DNA of 64,000 nucleotides from Rhodococcus qingshengii JCM 15477 (GTDB lineage: Bacteria; Actinomycetota; Actinomycetes; Mycobacteriales; Mycobacteriaceae), in NCBI RefSeq assembly GCF_023221595.1, contig NZ_CP096563.1, forward strand, positions 1,346,501 through 1,410,500. Direction: 5' to 3'. Below the pieces are notes generated by a model. That model was not told where the DNA came from and did not search any database. It was given only the letters and a program-made list of their open reading frames with translations. Position numbers and translations under genes: made by a program. Below are positions 1 through 10,477 of this stretch, piece after piece; the stretch's first letter is position 1; every line of letters begins with the position of its first letter.

Positions 1-108
1 CTTGGCGGTGGCTCCCGATCCGAGCCTGGCCGCCGACTCGAGGAGGGCAAGGGCGCGCTGAACCGCTCGGGGTTCGTGCCCACCGAGGTCGCGTGGTCGG
101 CCCACCAT
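1..108 (-). CDS. IclR-family transcriptional regulator, N-terminus only (cut by left edge)
   Basis: The reverse strand from 108 opens an ATG and reads 36 codons without a stop to the window edge. The peptide contains AVQRALALLESAARL followed by GATAK, the helix typical at the start of the IclR winged-helix DNA-binding domain. Its ATG shares one base with the stop codon of the permease gene upstream (TGATG), so the two are probably co-transcribed and the regulator may control the permease. The effector domain lies outside the window, so the assignment rests on a short stretch. Confidence 0.6.
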   Translation of the reverse strand, partial: MVGRPRDLGGHEPRAVQRALALLESAARLGSGATAK

Positions 109-1619
109 CAGCGGGCGCCGGCAGTCGGCTCGCCCACCAGCACGATGTTTCCGGCTGCGTCGGTGGCGAACACCCCAGCTCCTGGTAGTACGTCCTCGGT
201 TTCGGGACTGTCGAAAGCTCCGACGTGCAGCAGACTTTTGGGGCTTCGGCGTCGCAGGTAGAACTGCCAGAGTGTGCCCGAAGTCAGGATCACGAGTACG
301 GCGATCGGTGCAACGTACGCGTGGTCGATCGTGTTGGCATAAACCAGGTAACCGAGGACTATCGCTCCGGCACCACTGCCACACGACGCGGCCGCGAGAA
401 CGCCGGGAGTGTGCTCGCCGATCCGTGTCAGGAAGACAACGGATGCGATAGCCGTCAGTGCATAGGCCACGATGACGGCGCCGCGAACAGTCAGTCGAAC
501 GTCGTCGAAGATTTCTCCGCGCCCGAGAACGGCAAAGGTTCCGCCGCCCAGCAGGACGGTGCAGACCACGGTAGTCAATGCGAAGTAGGGCGTACGGAAG
601 GCACTGTGAACCGAGGCGAACCGGCGGGGGAGTAGGCGCTCGACACCGAACGAATAGACCAGGCGTGACGCAGCATTGGACGACGCCATCGAGGACGCCA
701 GCCACGAGCACCCCAGACCGACGTTGAGCGCGATCACGACACCGGGGCTCACGCCCGTCGCCGTTCCGTGGAGATAGGCGTTGACGAGGGTGTCACTGCG
801 CCCGGACCAAGCGGCCCAGCCCGCGAAGATGAAGAGCGATCCACAGATGATCGGAGTGAGAAGGACTGTGCGGGTGACGGTTACCAGCGGACGACGGGCC
901 TCGGGGCCGAAGAAGGCCGCGCTCTCGAATCCGGCGAGAGCGAACACGGCAGCCAGGGCGGTGAGTAACAACCCGTGGCCGGAGGTGGGTGGAACGATCT
1001 GTGCTTGTTGACTTCCGGAACCGCCCAGGATCATGAGCCCGACGATGAACAGAAGTGAACAGCTTTCGACGACGAGGATCGCGAGCGCGGCAAATCTGAC
1101 ACTTCGCACGAGAGCGCCGAGAATCAGCAAGGCTATCCCCAGATAGAGCGCGATGACGTGAAAAGTCTTGTCCACGTGCACACCCGCGAAGCCGAGCAAT
1201 GCGATTGCGGCCTGTCCGCCGTGATAGAGCGTCATCACCGCGCTGCCGACGTACTTGACCAGCATGGCGATGCCGGTGGTCAATGCTGCCCGGGTGCCCA
1301 GGCCACGAAAGACGAAGCTGTGCAATCCGCCCGACGCAGCCATTCGGCGAGTGAACTGCGAAACGCAGAAGGCTATGAGCGTCACCAGCACGGTGGCCGC
1401 GATGATGGTGATCATCCCGCTCAACAATCGGCCGTGTGTCAGCATGGTGACGGGCAGAACGACCATCGACACAGCAGGGGCAGTGGTTGCCACCGACTGG
1501 GCCAGCACTTCGGCGCCCGAGAGTTGCCGACGGCCCAACGCCCGCAGCGGTGATCGCGCCGGGGGCTGCTTCTCGCGCGTGGTGAAGGACCGCGCGATGG
1601 CTTCGGTGAGAGCGGACAT
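108..1619 (-). CDS. APC-superfamily amino acid permease
   Basis: This 503-residue protein has about twelve hydrophobic segments and the layout of the amino acid-polyamine-organocation superfamily, with a soluble N-terminal tail of about 35 residues and the early LAQSVATTAPAVSMV helix typical of these permeases. It probably imports an amino acid or related amine by secondary transport at the cytoplasmic membrane. It is divergent from the secreted amine oxidase gene across a gap of about 215 bp, and its stop codon overlaps the start of an IclR-type regulator. The context suggests amino acid or amine uptake tied to the oxidase, but the substrate cannot be read from sequence. Confidence 0.8.
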   Translation of the reverse strand: MSALTEAIARSFTTREKQPPARSPLRALGRRQLSGAEVLAQSVATTAPAVSMVVLPVTMLTHGRLLSGMITIIAATVLVTLIAFCVSQFTRRMAASGGLHSFVFRGLGTRAALTTGIAMLVKYVGSAVMTLYHGGQAAIALLGFAGVHVDKTFHVIALYLGIALLILGALVRSVRFAALAILVVESCSLLFIVGLMILGGSGSQQAQIVPPTSGHGLLLTALAAVFALAGFESAAFFGPEARRPLVTVTRTVLLTPIICGSLFIFAGWAAWSGRSDTLVNAYLHGTATGVSPGVVIALNVGLGCSWLASSMASSNAASRLVYSFGVERLLPRRFASVHSAFRTPYFALTTVVCTVLLGGGTFAVLGRGEIFDDVRLTVRGAVIVAYALTAIASVVFLTRIGEHTPGVLAAASCGSGAGAIVLGYLVYANTIDHAYVAPIAVLVILTSGTLWQFYLRRRSPKSLLHVGAFDSPETEDVLPGAGVFATDAAGNIVLVGEPTAGAR

Positions 1620-1647
1620 GTCGCGTCACGCTAGTCCGGTTCTGTAA

Positions 1648-3438
<1,791 letters not shown>

Positions 3439-3477
3439 CGTGCTTCGTTTCCCATCACTTTTTCTGGAGGTCTAATC

Positions 3478-4149
3478 ATGAAATCTCGCAGCACCAAGGT
3501 CCTTGCAGCGGCATTCGCCGCCACCACGCTACTGGGCTTCGCCACTGCCTGCTCGTCTGACGAGGCGGACGCCGAGACCACATCGAGTTCGTTCGTCTCG
3601 AAATCGATTCTCGAAGCGGGGCAGGCAAACCCGATGATCGCTCAGGGCGTCGCGATCGGCGGCGACACCGCAATCTACAAGACCAGCGGCATCGGTCCGT
3701 CGGCAGGAAACAAGGCGGCGCCGGAAGGTTCGCCGGAGTCGTACATCGACGGTCAGTTCTCCGGCGGTGTTCTGCCGACCGGTGTCACCGTCACCGAGGC
3801 GCAGGGCATCAATGTACTCAAGAAGATCCGCGACAACCTCGAAGCTCAGGGATTGAGTCTCGAAGACGTCGTGACGATGCGCGTCTTCCTCGACAACGCG
3901 CCGGGATCGGACAAGGCCGACTACACCGGATGGAATCGCGCGTACCGGCAGTTCTTCGCCAACACCAATCTCGACACGGGTGACACCGAGTTGGTGCCGA
4001 TGGGCACGGCCGAGCCGATCGCTCCGATCGAGCGAAACAGCGCCCGGCCCACCCGCTTCGCCCTCGAGGTTGCCGGACTGCCCGTTGCCGGTTGGCTCGT
4101 CGAGGTAGAGGTCGATGCGGTGTACCCCGACGGCAAGGAACCCGCCTGA
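3478..4149 (+). CDS. Rid-family (RidA/YjgF-like) lipoprotein
   Basis: The gene starts 39 bp after the oxidase with a CTGGAGG ribosome site. The 223-residue product has a lipoprotein signal ending FATAC (lipid-anchored Cys25), then a Rid domain from about residue 45. Arg193 in the [14 protein letters not shown] segment aligns with the substrate-binding arginine of RidA imine deaminases, and the VEVEVDAV strand with the family's acidic end. RidA enzymes hydrolyse reactive imines or enamines released by amino acid-metabolising enzymes. Anchored outside the membrane beside a secreted oxidase, this one may hydrolyse the oxidase's imine product. Export and pairing are inferred. The next gene starts inside its stop codon. 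Confidence 0.8.
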   Translation: MKSRSTKVLAAAFAATTLLGFATACSSDEADAETTSSSFVSKSILEAGQANPMIAQGVAIGGDTAIYKTSGIGPSAGNKAAPEGSPESYIDGQFSGGVLPTGVTVTEAQGINVLKKIRDNLEAQGLSLEDVVTMRVFLDNAPGSDKADYTGWNRAYRQFFANTNLDTGDTELVPMGTAEPIAPIERNSARPTRFALEVAGLPVAGWLVEVEVDAVYPDGKEPA

Positions 4150-4325
4150 TGGGCGCGCTCAGCCCGACTCACTGGGCGATCGTCGCAGTAGTGCTCGTGG
4201 TGCTGTTCGGTTCGAAGAAGCTGCCCGACGCGGCCCGGGGCCTCGGCAGGTCGATGCGGATCCTGAAGTCCGAAGTCGGTGAACTGCAGTCGGATACGGA
4301 CCTCGCGTTGGAGCAGCGAGACTGA
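4149..4325 (+). CDS. tatA: TatA-like twin-arginine translocase subunit (58 aa)
   Basis: The ATG shares one base with the Rid gene stop (TGATG), indicating translational coupling. The 58-residue protein has one transmembrane helix (about residues 6-21), the hinge motif [15 protein letters not shown] and an amphipathic helix with acidic end, which is the TatA/E pattern. TatA forms the pore-lining assembly of the Tat system. At 58 residues it is shorter than typical housekeeping TatA and lies outside a tatC context, so it is likely an extra TatA dedicated to, or boosted with, the Tat-dependent oxidase two genes upstream. A strong hairpin terminator follows directly. Confidence 0.8.
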   Translation: MGALSPTHWAIVAVVLVVLFGSKKLPDAARGLGRSMRILKSEVGELQSDTDLALEQRD

Positions 4326-4330
4326 CCCCC

Positions 4331-4370
4331 GTGCGCGGTCGAGGAGTCCCCACACTCCTCAACCGCGCAC
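4331..4370. terminator. Bidirectional hairpin terminator
   Basis: A long dyad (GTGCGCGGT + GAGGAGT pairing with ACTCCTC + ACCGCGCAC, 6-base loop) fills the gap between the convergent tatA and methyltransferase genes. It lacks a clear T-tract, as is common in actinobacteria. Confidence 0.7.
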
Positions 4371-4374
4371 AGGT

Positions 4375-4992
4375 CTACTGGATCAGACCTTCGGAACGAG
4401 CTACCGACGGTGGTGACGGCGGACCCTTCACGAAGACATCGATCAGCACGTCCTCGTCCTGGTACGACGCGAACTGCGCCAACCCCGGGGTCTGGCGCAC
4501 AGCCGAATGAACAGCGTCACCGTTTTGCGGATACTCCGGTACGACGTGACGCCAATGGGCGCACAGCAGCGTTCCGCCAGGCTCGAGATGCTCGACGACC
4601 TGCAGCATTGCCTCGATGAGCTTTTCGAAGGTCAGGTAGTAGCCGACTTCGCTGATGACGACGAGGTCGAAGGTTTCGTCGGACCAGTCGTCACCCAACG
4701 CCCAGAGCCGAAATTCGGAGTCATGTCCGGTAAGCCTCGCTCGAGCGCTCTCGAGTGCGGTCGGGACGATGTCGGTGGCGAGAACGCTGTCGCAGCGCTC
4801 GGACAACTTCTCGGTGAGAACCCCGATCGAGCACCCCGGTTCGAATGCGCGACGGTATCGAGGTTTCGGGAGCATAGCGACACTGAGTGCGTACTTCCGC
4901 TGCTCGTACCAGCGGGATTCGAAATCCCATGGGTCGGACTGTGCGGCATACATCTTGGCGAAGTAATCCGCGGGGAGTTCACGATCGCTCAT
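4375..4992 (-). CDS. NodS-like SAM-dependent methyltransferase
   Basis: The 205-residue protein carries the DPWDFESRWYEQRKY opening of the NodS/SAM methyltransferase family and a class I SAM-binding motif FEPGCSIGVLTEKL (about residues 50-63), then an acidic LATDIVPTAL strand. NodS methylates the amino group of deacetylated chitin oligomers in rhizobia; here a PIG-L deacetylase is the immediately upstream gene (ATGA overlap at 4989-4992), so deacetylation followed by N-methylation of a glycoconjugate is an attractive inference. It is the last gene of the four-gene minus-strand cassette. Confidence 0.75.
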   Translation of the reverse strand: MSDRELPADYFAKMYAAQSDPWDFESRWYEQRKYALSVAMLPKPRYRRAFEPGCSIGVLTEKLSERCDSVLATDIVPTALESARARLTGHDSEFRLWALGDDWSDETFDLVVISEVGYYLTFEKLIEAMLQVVEHLEPGGTLLCAHWRHVVPEYPQNGDAVHSAVRQTPGLAQFASYQDEDVLIDVFVKGPPSPPSVARSEGLIQ

Positions 4993-5747
4993 ACGAACAC
5001 CGTCTCGTACGGCCTCAGTAGTCGTTCCATCGCGTGGCGGGGGAGGATGGGTGCATCCGCGGGATGATCGGAAAGCGGAGCGATCTGTGAAGTGAACTCA
5101 TTGGTGGCAGCAGATTTCGCAGCCTGAACGTCGGAGGGCAAGGTCACCTTTCGTGCTCTTTCCCACGGGACTGCCGCATGATCCGGCGCGGCCCAATGCC
5201 ACGCCCAGATGGGATACTCGATCAAGCGCGATCCAGTGTCCGCGCACGCCCTCGCCGCCGCGTCTCCGGTGGCTTCGTGGTCCGGGTGGCCGTCCCCGCG
5301 CCACGTGGAGGCGCACCAGGTATCCGCCGAGGAATCACCGAGAATCGAGCTGAGGCGGTCGGTCAACTCCTGTCGGTTCTCGCCGGTCTTTCCGTCCGGG
5401 ATGCTCAATCGAACCGGTGTGGGAATTCCGAGGACACGCGCTGCCCGATCCGACTCGGACCGTCGACGGCGTTCCATCTCGGGCTGAGTCACGGTCGGTG
5501 AATCGGGATGCGAAGCTCCGCCGTCGGTGACAGATACGACCTGAACACTGATGCCGGAAAGTATTGCCAGAAGAGCGGTTCCGCCCAGACCGAGTATTTC
5601 GTCGTCGGGATGGGGAGCGACGATGATCAATCGTGAGCATCCGGTGAGATCCAGTTCCGGAAAACTTCTTCCCCACTCCCGCCATGTCGATTCGGGAGTA
5701 CCGCCGTCGTCGACAGGTTTCTGCGCGAACAGTTTCGAGTTCACCAC
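4989..5747 (-). CDS. PIG-L/LmbE-family N-acetyl sugar deacetylase
   Basis: The 252-residue protein has the zinc-binding signature VAPHPDDEILGLGG (about residues 44-57) and a downstream GHPDHEATG, both hallmark metal-ligand motifs of PIG-L deacetylases such as MshB. The family removes acetyl groups from N-acetylglucosamine-type substrates. Its start overlaps the end of the acyl-CoA dehydrogenase-like gene by 7 bp and its stop overlaps the methyltransferase start by 4 bp. A mycothiol role is possible in principle, but the four-gene setting points to a separate glycoconjugate pathway. Confidence 0.8.
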   Translation of the reverse strand: MVNSKLFAQKPVDDGGTPESTWREWGRSFPELDLTGCSRLIIVAPHPDDEILGLGGTALLAILSGISVQVVSVTDGGASHPDSPTVTQPEMERRRRSESDRAARVLGIPTPVRLSIPDGKTGENRQELTDRLSSILGDSSADTWCASTWRGDGHPDHEATGDAAARACADTGSRLIEYPIWAWHWAAPDHAAVPWERARKVTLPSDVQAAKSAATNEFTSQIAPLSDHPADAPILPRHAMERLLRPYETVFV

Positions 5748-6679
5748 GGCCGTTTCCCCTTGGCTGCAATCCGGCCCAGCTCGGCGAGATCCTTCTCGGC
5801 GTGACTCTGCCGCAAGTAGACGGTGAGATCGGCTACCCGTGCCGCGTGCGCGGCGTCCATGCAGAGCGGTGCGGCGCCGAGAGCGCGTCCCACCCGATCC
5901 AGGGTCTCGGTAGCGGCGCGCTCGACAATTGCGCGCACACGGAGTGCCCGCTGCATGGCCTCGGCATTTTCGTCGAAGGGATCCGCATCGATCTCGGCCG
6001 CCGCGACTGCGAGCGCGTTGCGCGCTGCGGCGAGCGCTGCATCGACCGCACCGAGGTGTGCGAGTACGTAGGGGTCTTCGCTGCTTGCAGCCTTGTCGTA
6101 CAACGGATCAGCGACGCCGCAGGCGCCGCCGTACCAGCATGCAGCCACGCCGATCGCGCCGTGCCAGAACCCCGGGCGGCTCAGGTAGTCGCCTGCCGTC
6201 CCGACCGGTATGGCCGGAACCATGTCGAAGTCGACCGCGCTGGAGTCGCTTTCGGCCATACCGACGGCCTTCCACGAATCGGGAACGGGATGCACCCCAG
6301 GTAGTCCGAGCTCGACCGCGAAGAGGGAGGGGATACCGTCGACCAAGGCGGTGATCAGTGCATGCGTGCAGGTGTTGGCGCCGGAACACCACAACTTGCG
6401 ACCGGTGAGCGTCCAGATCCCCACGTGCTCAGACGCATTCACCACAGGTTGGGGTGGCTCGGCCGCCCACACTCCCCACAGCTGCCCAGGTTCGGGATCC
6501 GGTCCGTCGAGTTCGGTGAGTATCGCGACGGCATCGGTGTGAGCCTCAGCCATCCGGCCGAGAACCACATTCTCCCGTGTGAGCTCTGCCAGGGAGGTCC
6601 ACCGTGCGGCCGTCGCGCCGCCGCCGGGCAGCGGCAAGTACAGTCCACCTGCGTCCAGGAGTGTGTGTAGTCGTTTCAT
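5741..6679 (-). CDS. Acyl-CoA dehydrogenase-like protein
   Basis: The 312-residue protein is shorter than ordinary acyl-CoA dehydrogenases (about 380). It keeps the middle beta-domain pattern (GIWTLTGRKLWCSGANT, then LPGVHPVPDSWKAVGM and DSSAVDFDMV) and a C-terminal helical bundle, while the N-terminal helical domain is shortened. The family are FAD enzymes that oxidise acyl thioesters or act as monooxygenases or nitro-forming enzymes. It sits between a glycosyltransferase and a PIG-L deacetylase with overlapping ends, so the substrate may not be a fatty acyl-CoA. The catalytic glutamate could not be placed with confidence. Confidence 0.7.
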   Translation of the reverse strand: MKRLHTLLDAGGLYLPLPGGGATAARWTSLAELTRENVVLGRMAEAHTDAVAILTELDGPDPEPGQLWGVWAAEPPQPVVNASEHVGIWTLTGRKLWCSGANTCTHALITALVDGIPSLFAVELGLPGVHPVPDSWKAVGMAESDSSAVDFDMVPAIPVGTAGDYLSRPGFWHGAIGVAACWYGGACGVADPLYDKAASSEDPYVLAHLGAVDAALAAARNALAVAAAEIDADPFDENAEAMQRALRVRAIVERAATETLDRVGRALGAAPLCMDAAHAARVADLTVYLRQSHAEKDLAELGRIAAKGKRPW

Positions 6680-7380
6680 CGTGCCAGCTCCGCTTCTTCG
6701 CTATCGGCGGTCGTACCACCCAGGTTACGGATATGTCCGGCAAAGCCGCCCGGAGTTCGGCCGTCGAGACGCGCAGACGTGGTGACCGCAATGTCCTCTG
6801 CCCACGCGATACAGGCACCGGCCTCGCTCAACCGCCGGACGAGATCGACATCCTCGTCTTCTTCGAGATCGCAGAATCCTCCGACGTCCCAGTACATATC
6901 GGCGCGGACACCGAGGTTGGCACCGTGGACGTGACCGTGTCGACCATAGGGATGTGCGTGGTACATACGTTCGTACCGTTCGCGAACGGAGTGCGGATGG
7001 CCTTCCCAGTCCGCGATGCGAACGGTGCCCGCGACGACGTCCGCAGTACGCGCATACTCCAATTGGCGCGCAATCCAGGTGGGGCCGACCACCGAATCGG
7101 CATCGGTCGTGGCGAACCACGCTGAGGCCCCCAAATCCGAGCCGAACGCAGAGAAACCCGTCGCTCGCGAACGGCCGACGTTCTGATGCTCGACGCGGAG
7201 TACTTCCACCCCGTCGGGGATGACCCCCGCGGTTCCGTCCGAACAGTTGTCGAGGACGGCAACCACTCGGACGGGGACAACGCAAGCAGACGCCGCTGTT
7301 GCGAGTGCACGAAGGCAATTGGGGAGGTCTTCGGCTTCGTTGTGGGCGGGAACTACGACAAGAACCTGGTCGATTGGCAC
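6676..7380 (-). CDS. Family 2 glycosyltransferase
   Basis: The 234-residue protein opens with VLVVVPAHNEAEDLPNCLRAL, the GT-A nucleotide-sugar binding strand, and has an ATTDADSVVGPTW segment supplying the DxD-type acidic residues. No membrane segment is evident. It is the first gene of the minus-strand cassette and overlaps the next by ATGA. It probably transfers a sugar to the molecule that the downstream deacetylase and methyltransferase then modify. The donor and acceptor are unknown. Confidence 0.8.
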   Translation of the reverse strand: MPIDQVLVVVPAHNEAEDLPNCLRALATAASACVVPVRVVAVLDNCSDGTAGVIPDGVEVLRVEHQNVGRSRATGFSAFGSDLGASAWFATTDADSVVGPTWIARQLEYARTADVVAGTVRIADWEGHPHSVRERYERMYHAHPYGRHGHVHGANLGVRADMYWDVGGFCDLEEDEDVDLVRRLSEAGACIAWAEDIAVTTSARLDGRTPGGFAGHIRNLGGTTADSEEAELAR

Positions 7381-7567
7381 AGTGACGATCCTTTCCTCAC
7401 CCTGGTACGGTCGGGTCTTCTTTCGTCCCGGTTCTCAACAGATAACCACATTTCGGACGGGGGCCGCCGCGCGACCGCCAGCAGCCGTGCAGGTCGAAAA
7501 CTGTTTCGGTGAAACATCTCTGGATACGTTTGAGAGATGTGCCGGCGGGGTACAAGACGGGGTTTTG

Positions 7568-7590
7568 GGTGCAAAACGGGGTTTCGCACC
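7568..7590 (-). terminator. Hairpin after the GAF-ANTAR gene
   Basis: A dyad GGTGC-AAAAC / GTTTC-GCACC with a GGG loop begins 10 bases beyond the GAF-ANTAR stop codon on the minus strand. It also lies upstream of the GT2 cassette, so it would separate the two units. Confidence 0.5.
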
Positions 7591-7599
7591 GAAGAATCT

Positions 7600-8367
7600 T
7601 CAGAACCGGCGGTGGCGCACCGAATCGACGAGCATCCGGGCCACCTCGTGCAGTTTCACGTTGGTGTGCTGCGATTGCTGAACGAGCCGGCTGAATGCTT
7701 CGTCGGCGTCGATGCCGTGGATGGCGATCAGCACGCCCTTGGCTTGTTCGATCTCGGCACGAGATTCCATGGCGCAGTGCAACTGTTCGATGTGCTCGTG
7801 TGCCCGACGCCAGCGTCGTGAATCTGCGATCGCCGCGCCCGCACCGGCGGTGAACAATTTCATCAACTCTTCGTCGAAGGGCTTGAACTCTGTCGAGGCG
7901 AATCCGTAGACGTTGAACGCGCCGAGAAGTTCGGTGCTTCCTTCGCCCATGGTGAGCGGCACGGACAAGTAGGACCGGACACCTTGTTTCCGGGCCTCGG
8001 CGGTGAATTCCGGCCATTTGTCGTCGTGATCACCCACCTTCGACCGAACCGACGACATGGTGCGCGCGGCGTCAACGCACGGACCACGATCGGCGGAATG
8101 CTGGGCATCGTCTATCGCGGAAAGGTAGTCCGCGGTAGATGCAGCAGTTCGTGGGCCATCGGCGGACAGCACCGTCACGCTGACAGCATCGGCATCCGGC
8201 AGCGCTTTGACCGCCGTCTCGGCCAGACGTTGGAGCATGGAGTCGAGATGCGCGTCCGTGTTCAGAGTGGACCGGAGTCCGGCAATCGCTTCGGCGAGGG
8301 TGTCGAGCGAATCTGCTGCGGAAGCAAACGCCGCGGCTCCCTGTGGGGTGTCCGCATTGCCTGTCAT
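7600..8367 (-). CDS. GAF-ANTAR RNA-binding regulator
   Basis: The 255-residue protein has a GAF-type sensor domain (about residues 40-180, with DRGPCVDAARTM and RSYLSVPLTMGEG) and a C-terminal ANTAR domain (about 195-250, AEIEQAKGVLIAIHGIDADE). ANTAR domains bind paired RNA hairpins and act as antiterminators; GAF domains sense small ligands or redox state. Transcription is leftward and ends at a hairpin about 10 bp past the stop. It is divergent from a methyltransferase gene. A second ANTAR protein with a PAS sensor lies about 8 kb away. Confidence 0.85.
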   Translation of the reverse strand: MTGNADTPQGAAAFASAADSLDTLAEAIAGLRSTLNTDAHLDSMLQRLAETAVKALPDADAVSVTVLSADGPRTAASTADYLSAIDDAQHSADRGPCVDAARTMSSVRSKVGDHDDKWPEFTAEARKQGVRSYLSVPLTMGEGSTELLGAFNVYGFASTEFKPFDEELMKLFTAGAGAAIADSRRWRRAHEHIEQLHCAMESRAEIEQAKGVLIAIHGIDADEAFSRLVQQSQHTNVKLHEVARMLVDSVRHRRF

Positions 8368-8500
8368 GATTCAGGTCTACTCCGCAAATTGCGGCGATGT
8401 AACCGTTCCAGGCGGTCTTTGCTTCGATGTTGCATGAAATCCGAGGTTCCTGGGTAGCCGCACGCAGCGATGTGCGATGTCGCCTGAAAAAGAGGAGCCG

Positions 8501-9175
8501 ATGATGATCCTGCGTTTACCTGGTGTGTATCCACCGCAACACGACACGTCGTTACTGGCGGATGCGCTGCTGTTCGAGCGCCTCACCGCTCGCAGTCGGG
8601 TGCTGGATCTGTGCACGGGGACCGGCGCCCTCGCTGTCGCGGCATCCGCGGCAGGCGCAGGCCACGTCGTCGCGGTCGACATATCTCGCCGAGCGTGTGC
8701 CAATGCTCGTCTCAACGGGATCCTCAACGGAACCTCGATCGACTCCCGTCGTGGCGACCTCACCGAGGCGGTGCACGGCGAACTCTTCGATCTGGTGATC
8801 TCCAACCCGCCGTACGTCCCTGCTCTTGCAGATGATCTCCCTACCGCTGGAATCGAACGTGCTTGGGACGCAGGCAAGGACGGACGCGCCCTCATCGACA
8901 GGATCGCAGCCACCGTTCACGAGGTGCTCGTCCCGGGCGGCACACTGCTTCTCCTGCAATCGGTGCTGTGTGGGGTCGACAAGACCGAGGCGATACTCGA
9001 AGAACACGGTATGGCCGTAGAGATTTCAGCCCGGAAGTACGTTCCCTTCGGGCCCGTGATGCGCGAGAGGCGCACCATGCTCGAGGCACGAGGGTTGATC
9101 ACCACCGGTCAGGAAATCGAACAACTCGTGATCATTCGCGCAACGAAGTCTTGCCCTTCTCCCAACTCGATGTGA
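8501..9175 (+). CDS. HemK/PrmC-like class I methyltransferase
   Basis: The ATG at 8501 is chosen because AGAGGAG lies 3 bases upstream; the frame also has an ATG at 8477 with no ribosome site. The 224-residue product has SAM motif I VLDLCTGTGALAVAA and the catalytic NPPY tetrapeptide (LVISNPPYVPAL), which in PrmC-type enzymes methylates the amide of glutamine or adenine-like groups. It lacks the N-terminal helical domain of true PrmC, so the substrate is open. Its last 44 bp overlap the 3' end of the convergent iron-protein gene. Confidence 0.75.
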   Translation: MMILRLPGVYPPQHDTSLLADALLFERLTARSRVLDLCTGTGALAVAASAAGAGHVVAVDISRRACANARLNGILNGTSIDSRRGDLTEAVHGELFDLVISNPPYVPALADDLPTAGIERAWDAGKDGRALIDRIAATVHEVLVPGGTLLLLQSVLCGVDKTEAILEEHGMAVEISARKYVPFGPVMRERRTMLEARGLITTGQEIEQLVIIRATKSCPSPNSM

Positions 9176-10181
9176 GGTGATCGCCGAGAAGATCGTCGAA
9201 CGCCAGGCACGCTGCGGCGCCGAACAAGATGTCATCAGTGCGGTGCGGCTGCGAAGAAGCGAGACCGCCGGCAAGGTCCCGAACGGCGATCTGTTCGTGA
9301 ACGGAATCCGCTTCCACGTGCTCGTCGTAGAACAGTGTCGCGCCCGAACCGAATCCGAGTCGGCGCAGTCCTGCGCTGTATCGTTTGCTCGGCAGCGCAG
9401 ACGTGGTCTCGACAGCGCACAGGTGCCCGACCAGCGTTCCGAGATGGCGGCGATGAAAACCGAAGAGCGAGAGAGCATTCAACGACGCCAACGTTACCGC
9501 GGGAACAGAATCGATGTAGTGGCCGTAGCGGTCCGAAAGACCCACAGCCCGCATGGTGTCGGCAAAAAGACGCGAATGCATTCGCTCTGCGCGGCCGCCT
9601 CCGTACTCGTCGCTCTGCACTTCGACGAGGGCGGCCTTGACGGCGCCGGAGAGACGCGAAATTCCGAGGGTGTGCACATCCGCCTCGCGGAGCTGATTGA
9701 GGGAACGGTGAATCAGCACCTCCGAGAACTGATCGATCGTTGCATCTTTCGCCATGAAGGACGCAAGACCTGGGCCTGCACTGGGGGCGGTCATCGACCA
9801 GAGGTCGGCCACGACGTCGCCAGACGACTCCACTGTCCCCACGAGTTGCGCGATGGCGGACTCGAAACGCTCTTCGAGCCGAGACCGCACCGCGAGCAGG
9901 TCCGGATTCCACTCCCATTTGTCCGAGACGTTCTCGATTCCCTGCAAATGAAGCTCGTAGAGGAGCGTCAGGGTCAGCTGAGCGTCGTCGTCACGAAGAA
10001 TGTCGTAGGTGAGGTCGGTGGACTGTGCATCCTCGTACGCGTCAGCGGCAGCCGTAATCTCCCTCGGATCGGCCGAGGAGCGCAGAATGGAAACGAGAGT
10101 GGCGCTCAATGGGCCGCGGGCCTGTGGAACAGGCATGGAAGTGGGCACACCAGTGGCCGAATCGAGAACTGAAGAGGACAT
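9132..10181 (-). CDS. Iron-containing redox enzyme family protein (haem-oxygenase-like fold)
   Basis: The 349-residue, mainly helical protein resembles the haem-oxygenase-like di-iron family: it has ELHLQGIEN (about residues 75-83), a DEYGGGRAERMHSRLF block (about 192-207) and a C-terminal YDEHVEADSVHEQIAV block (about 285-300), which provide the spaced Glu/His/Asp ligands. Such enzymes oxidise diverse small molecules. Its ATG lies directly against the ATG of the divergent CDGSH gene, and its 3' end overlaps the convergent methyltransferase by 44 bp, so it is fully enclosed by neighbours. The substrate is unknown. Confidence 0.75.
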   Translation of the reverse strand: MSSSVLDSATGVPTSMPVPQARGPLSATLVSILRSSADPREITAAADAYEDAQSTDLTYDILRDDDAQLTLTLLYELHLQGIENVSDKWEWNPDLLAVRSRLEERFESAIAQLVGTVESSGDVVADLWSMTAPSAGPGLASFMAKDATIDQFSEVLIHRSLNQLREADVHTLGISRLSGAVKAALVEVQSDEYGGGRAERMHSRLFADTMRAVGLSDRYGHYIDSVPAVTLASLNALSLFGFHRRHLGTLVGHLCAVETTSALPSKRYSAGLRRLGFGSGATLFYDEHVEADSVHEQIAVRDLAGGLASSQPHRTDDILFGAAACLAFDDLLGDHLTSSWEKGKTSLRE

Positions 10182-10421
10182 ATGACCGCGTTTCCCGAAT
10201 CGTCATCTGCCGAAACACCGAGTGTTCCCGGTAACAACACCACCATAACCGCCTGCACGGACGGCCCGCTGCTGGTGCGTGGTGACTTCGAGTTGCTCCG
10301 TGAAGACGGCACTCCGATAGAGAACAAGCGCTCTACGGTTGCATTGTGTCGATGTGGGCGGACCGGCATCGCGCCGTTCTGCGACAGCTCCCACAAGAAG
10401 AAGCGGGCGCGAGCGACGTAA
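10182..10421 (+). CDS. CDGSH-type iron-sulfur protein
   Basis: The 79-residue protein ends in a CDGSH domain: LCRCGRTGIAPFCDSSHKKK supplies three Cys and one His for a 2Fe-2S cluster (CxC, then C and CDxSH). GAAGAGGA lies just upstream of the ATG. These small proteins are electron carriers. Its start is immediately adjacent to the start of the divergent iron-containing redox enzyme, which suggests it may be that enzyme's redox partner. A hairpin terminator lies about 57 bp downstream. Confidence 0.85.
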   Translation: MTAFPESSSAETPSVPGNNTTITACTDGPLLVRGDFELLREDGTPIENKRSTVALCRCGRTGIAPFCDSSHKKKRARAT

Positions 10422-10477
10422 CCGGTGCCAATTGGGAACAAGCCCGACCCGTGAACCAAGACGACCCGGAAACCAAG

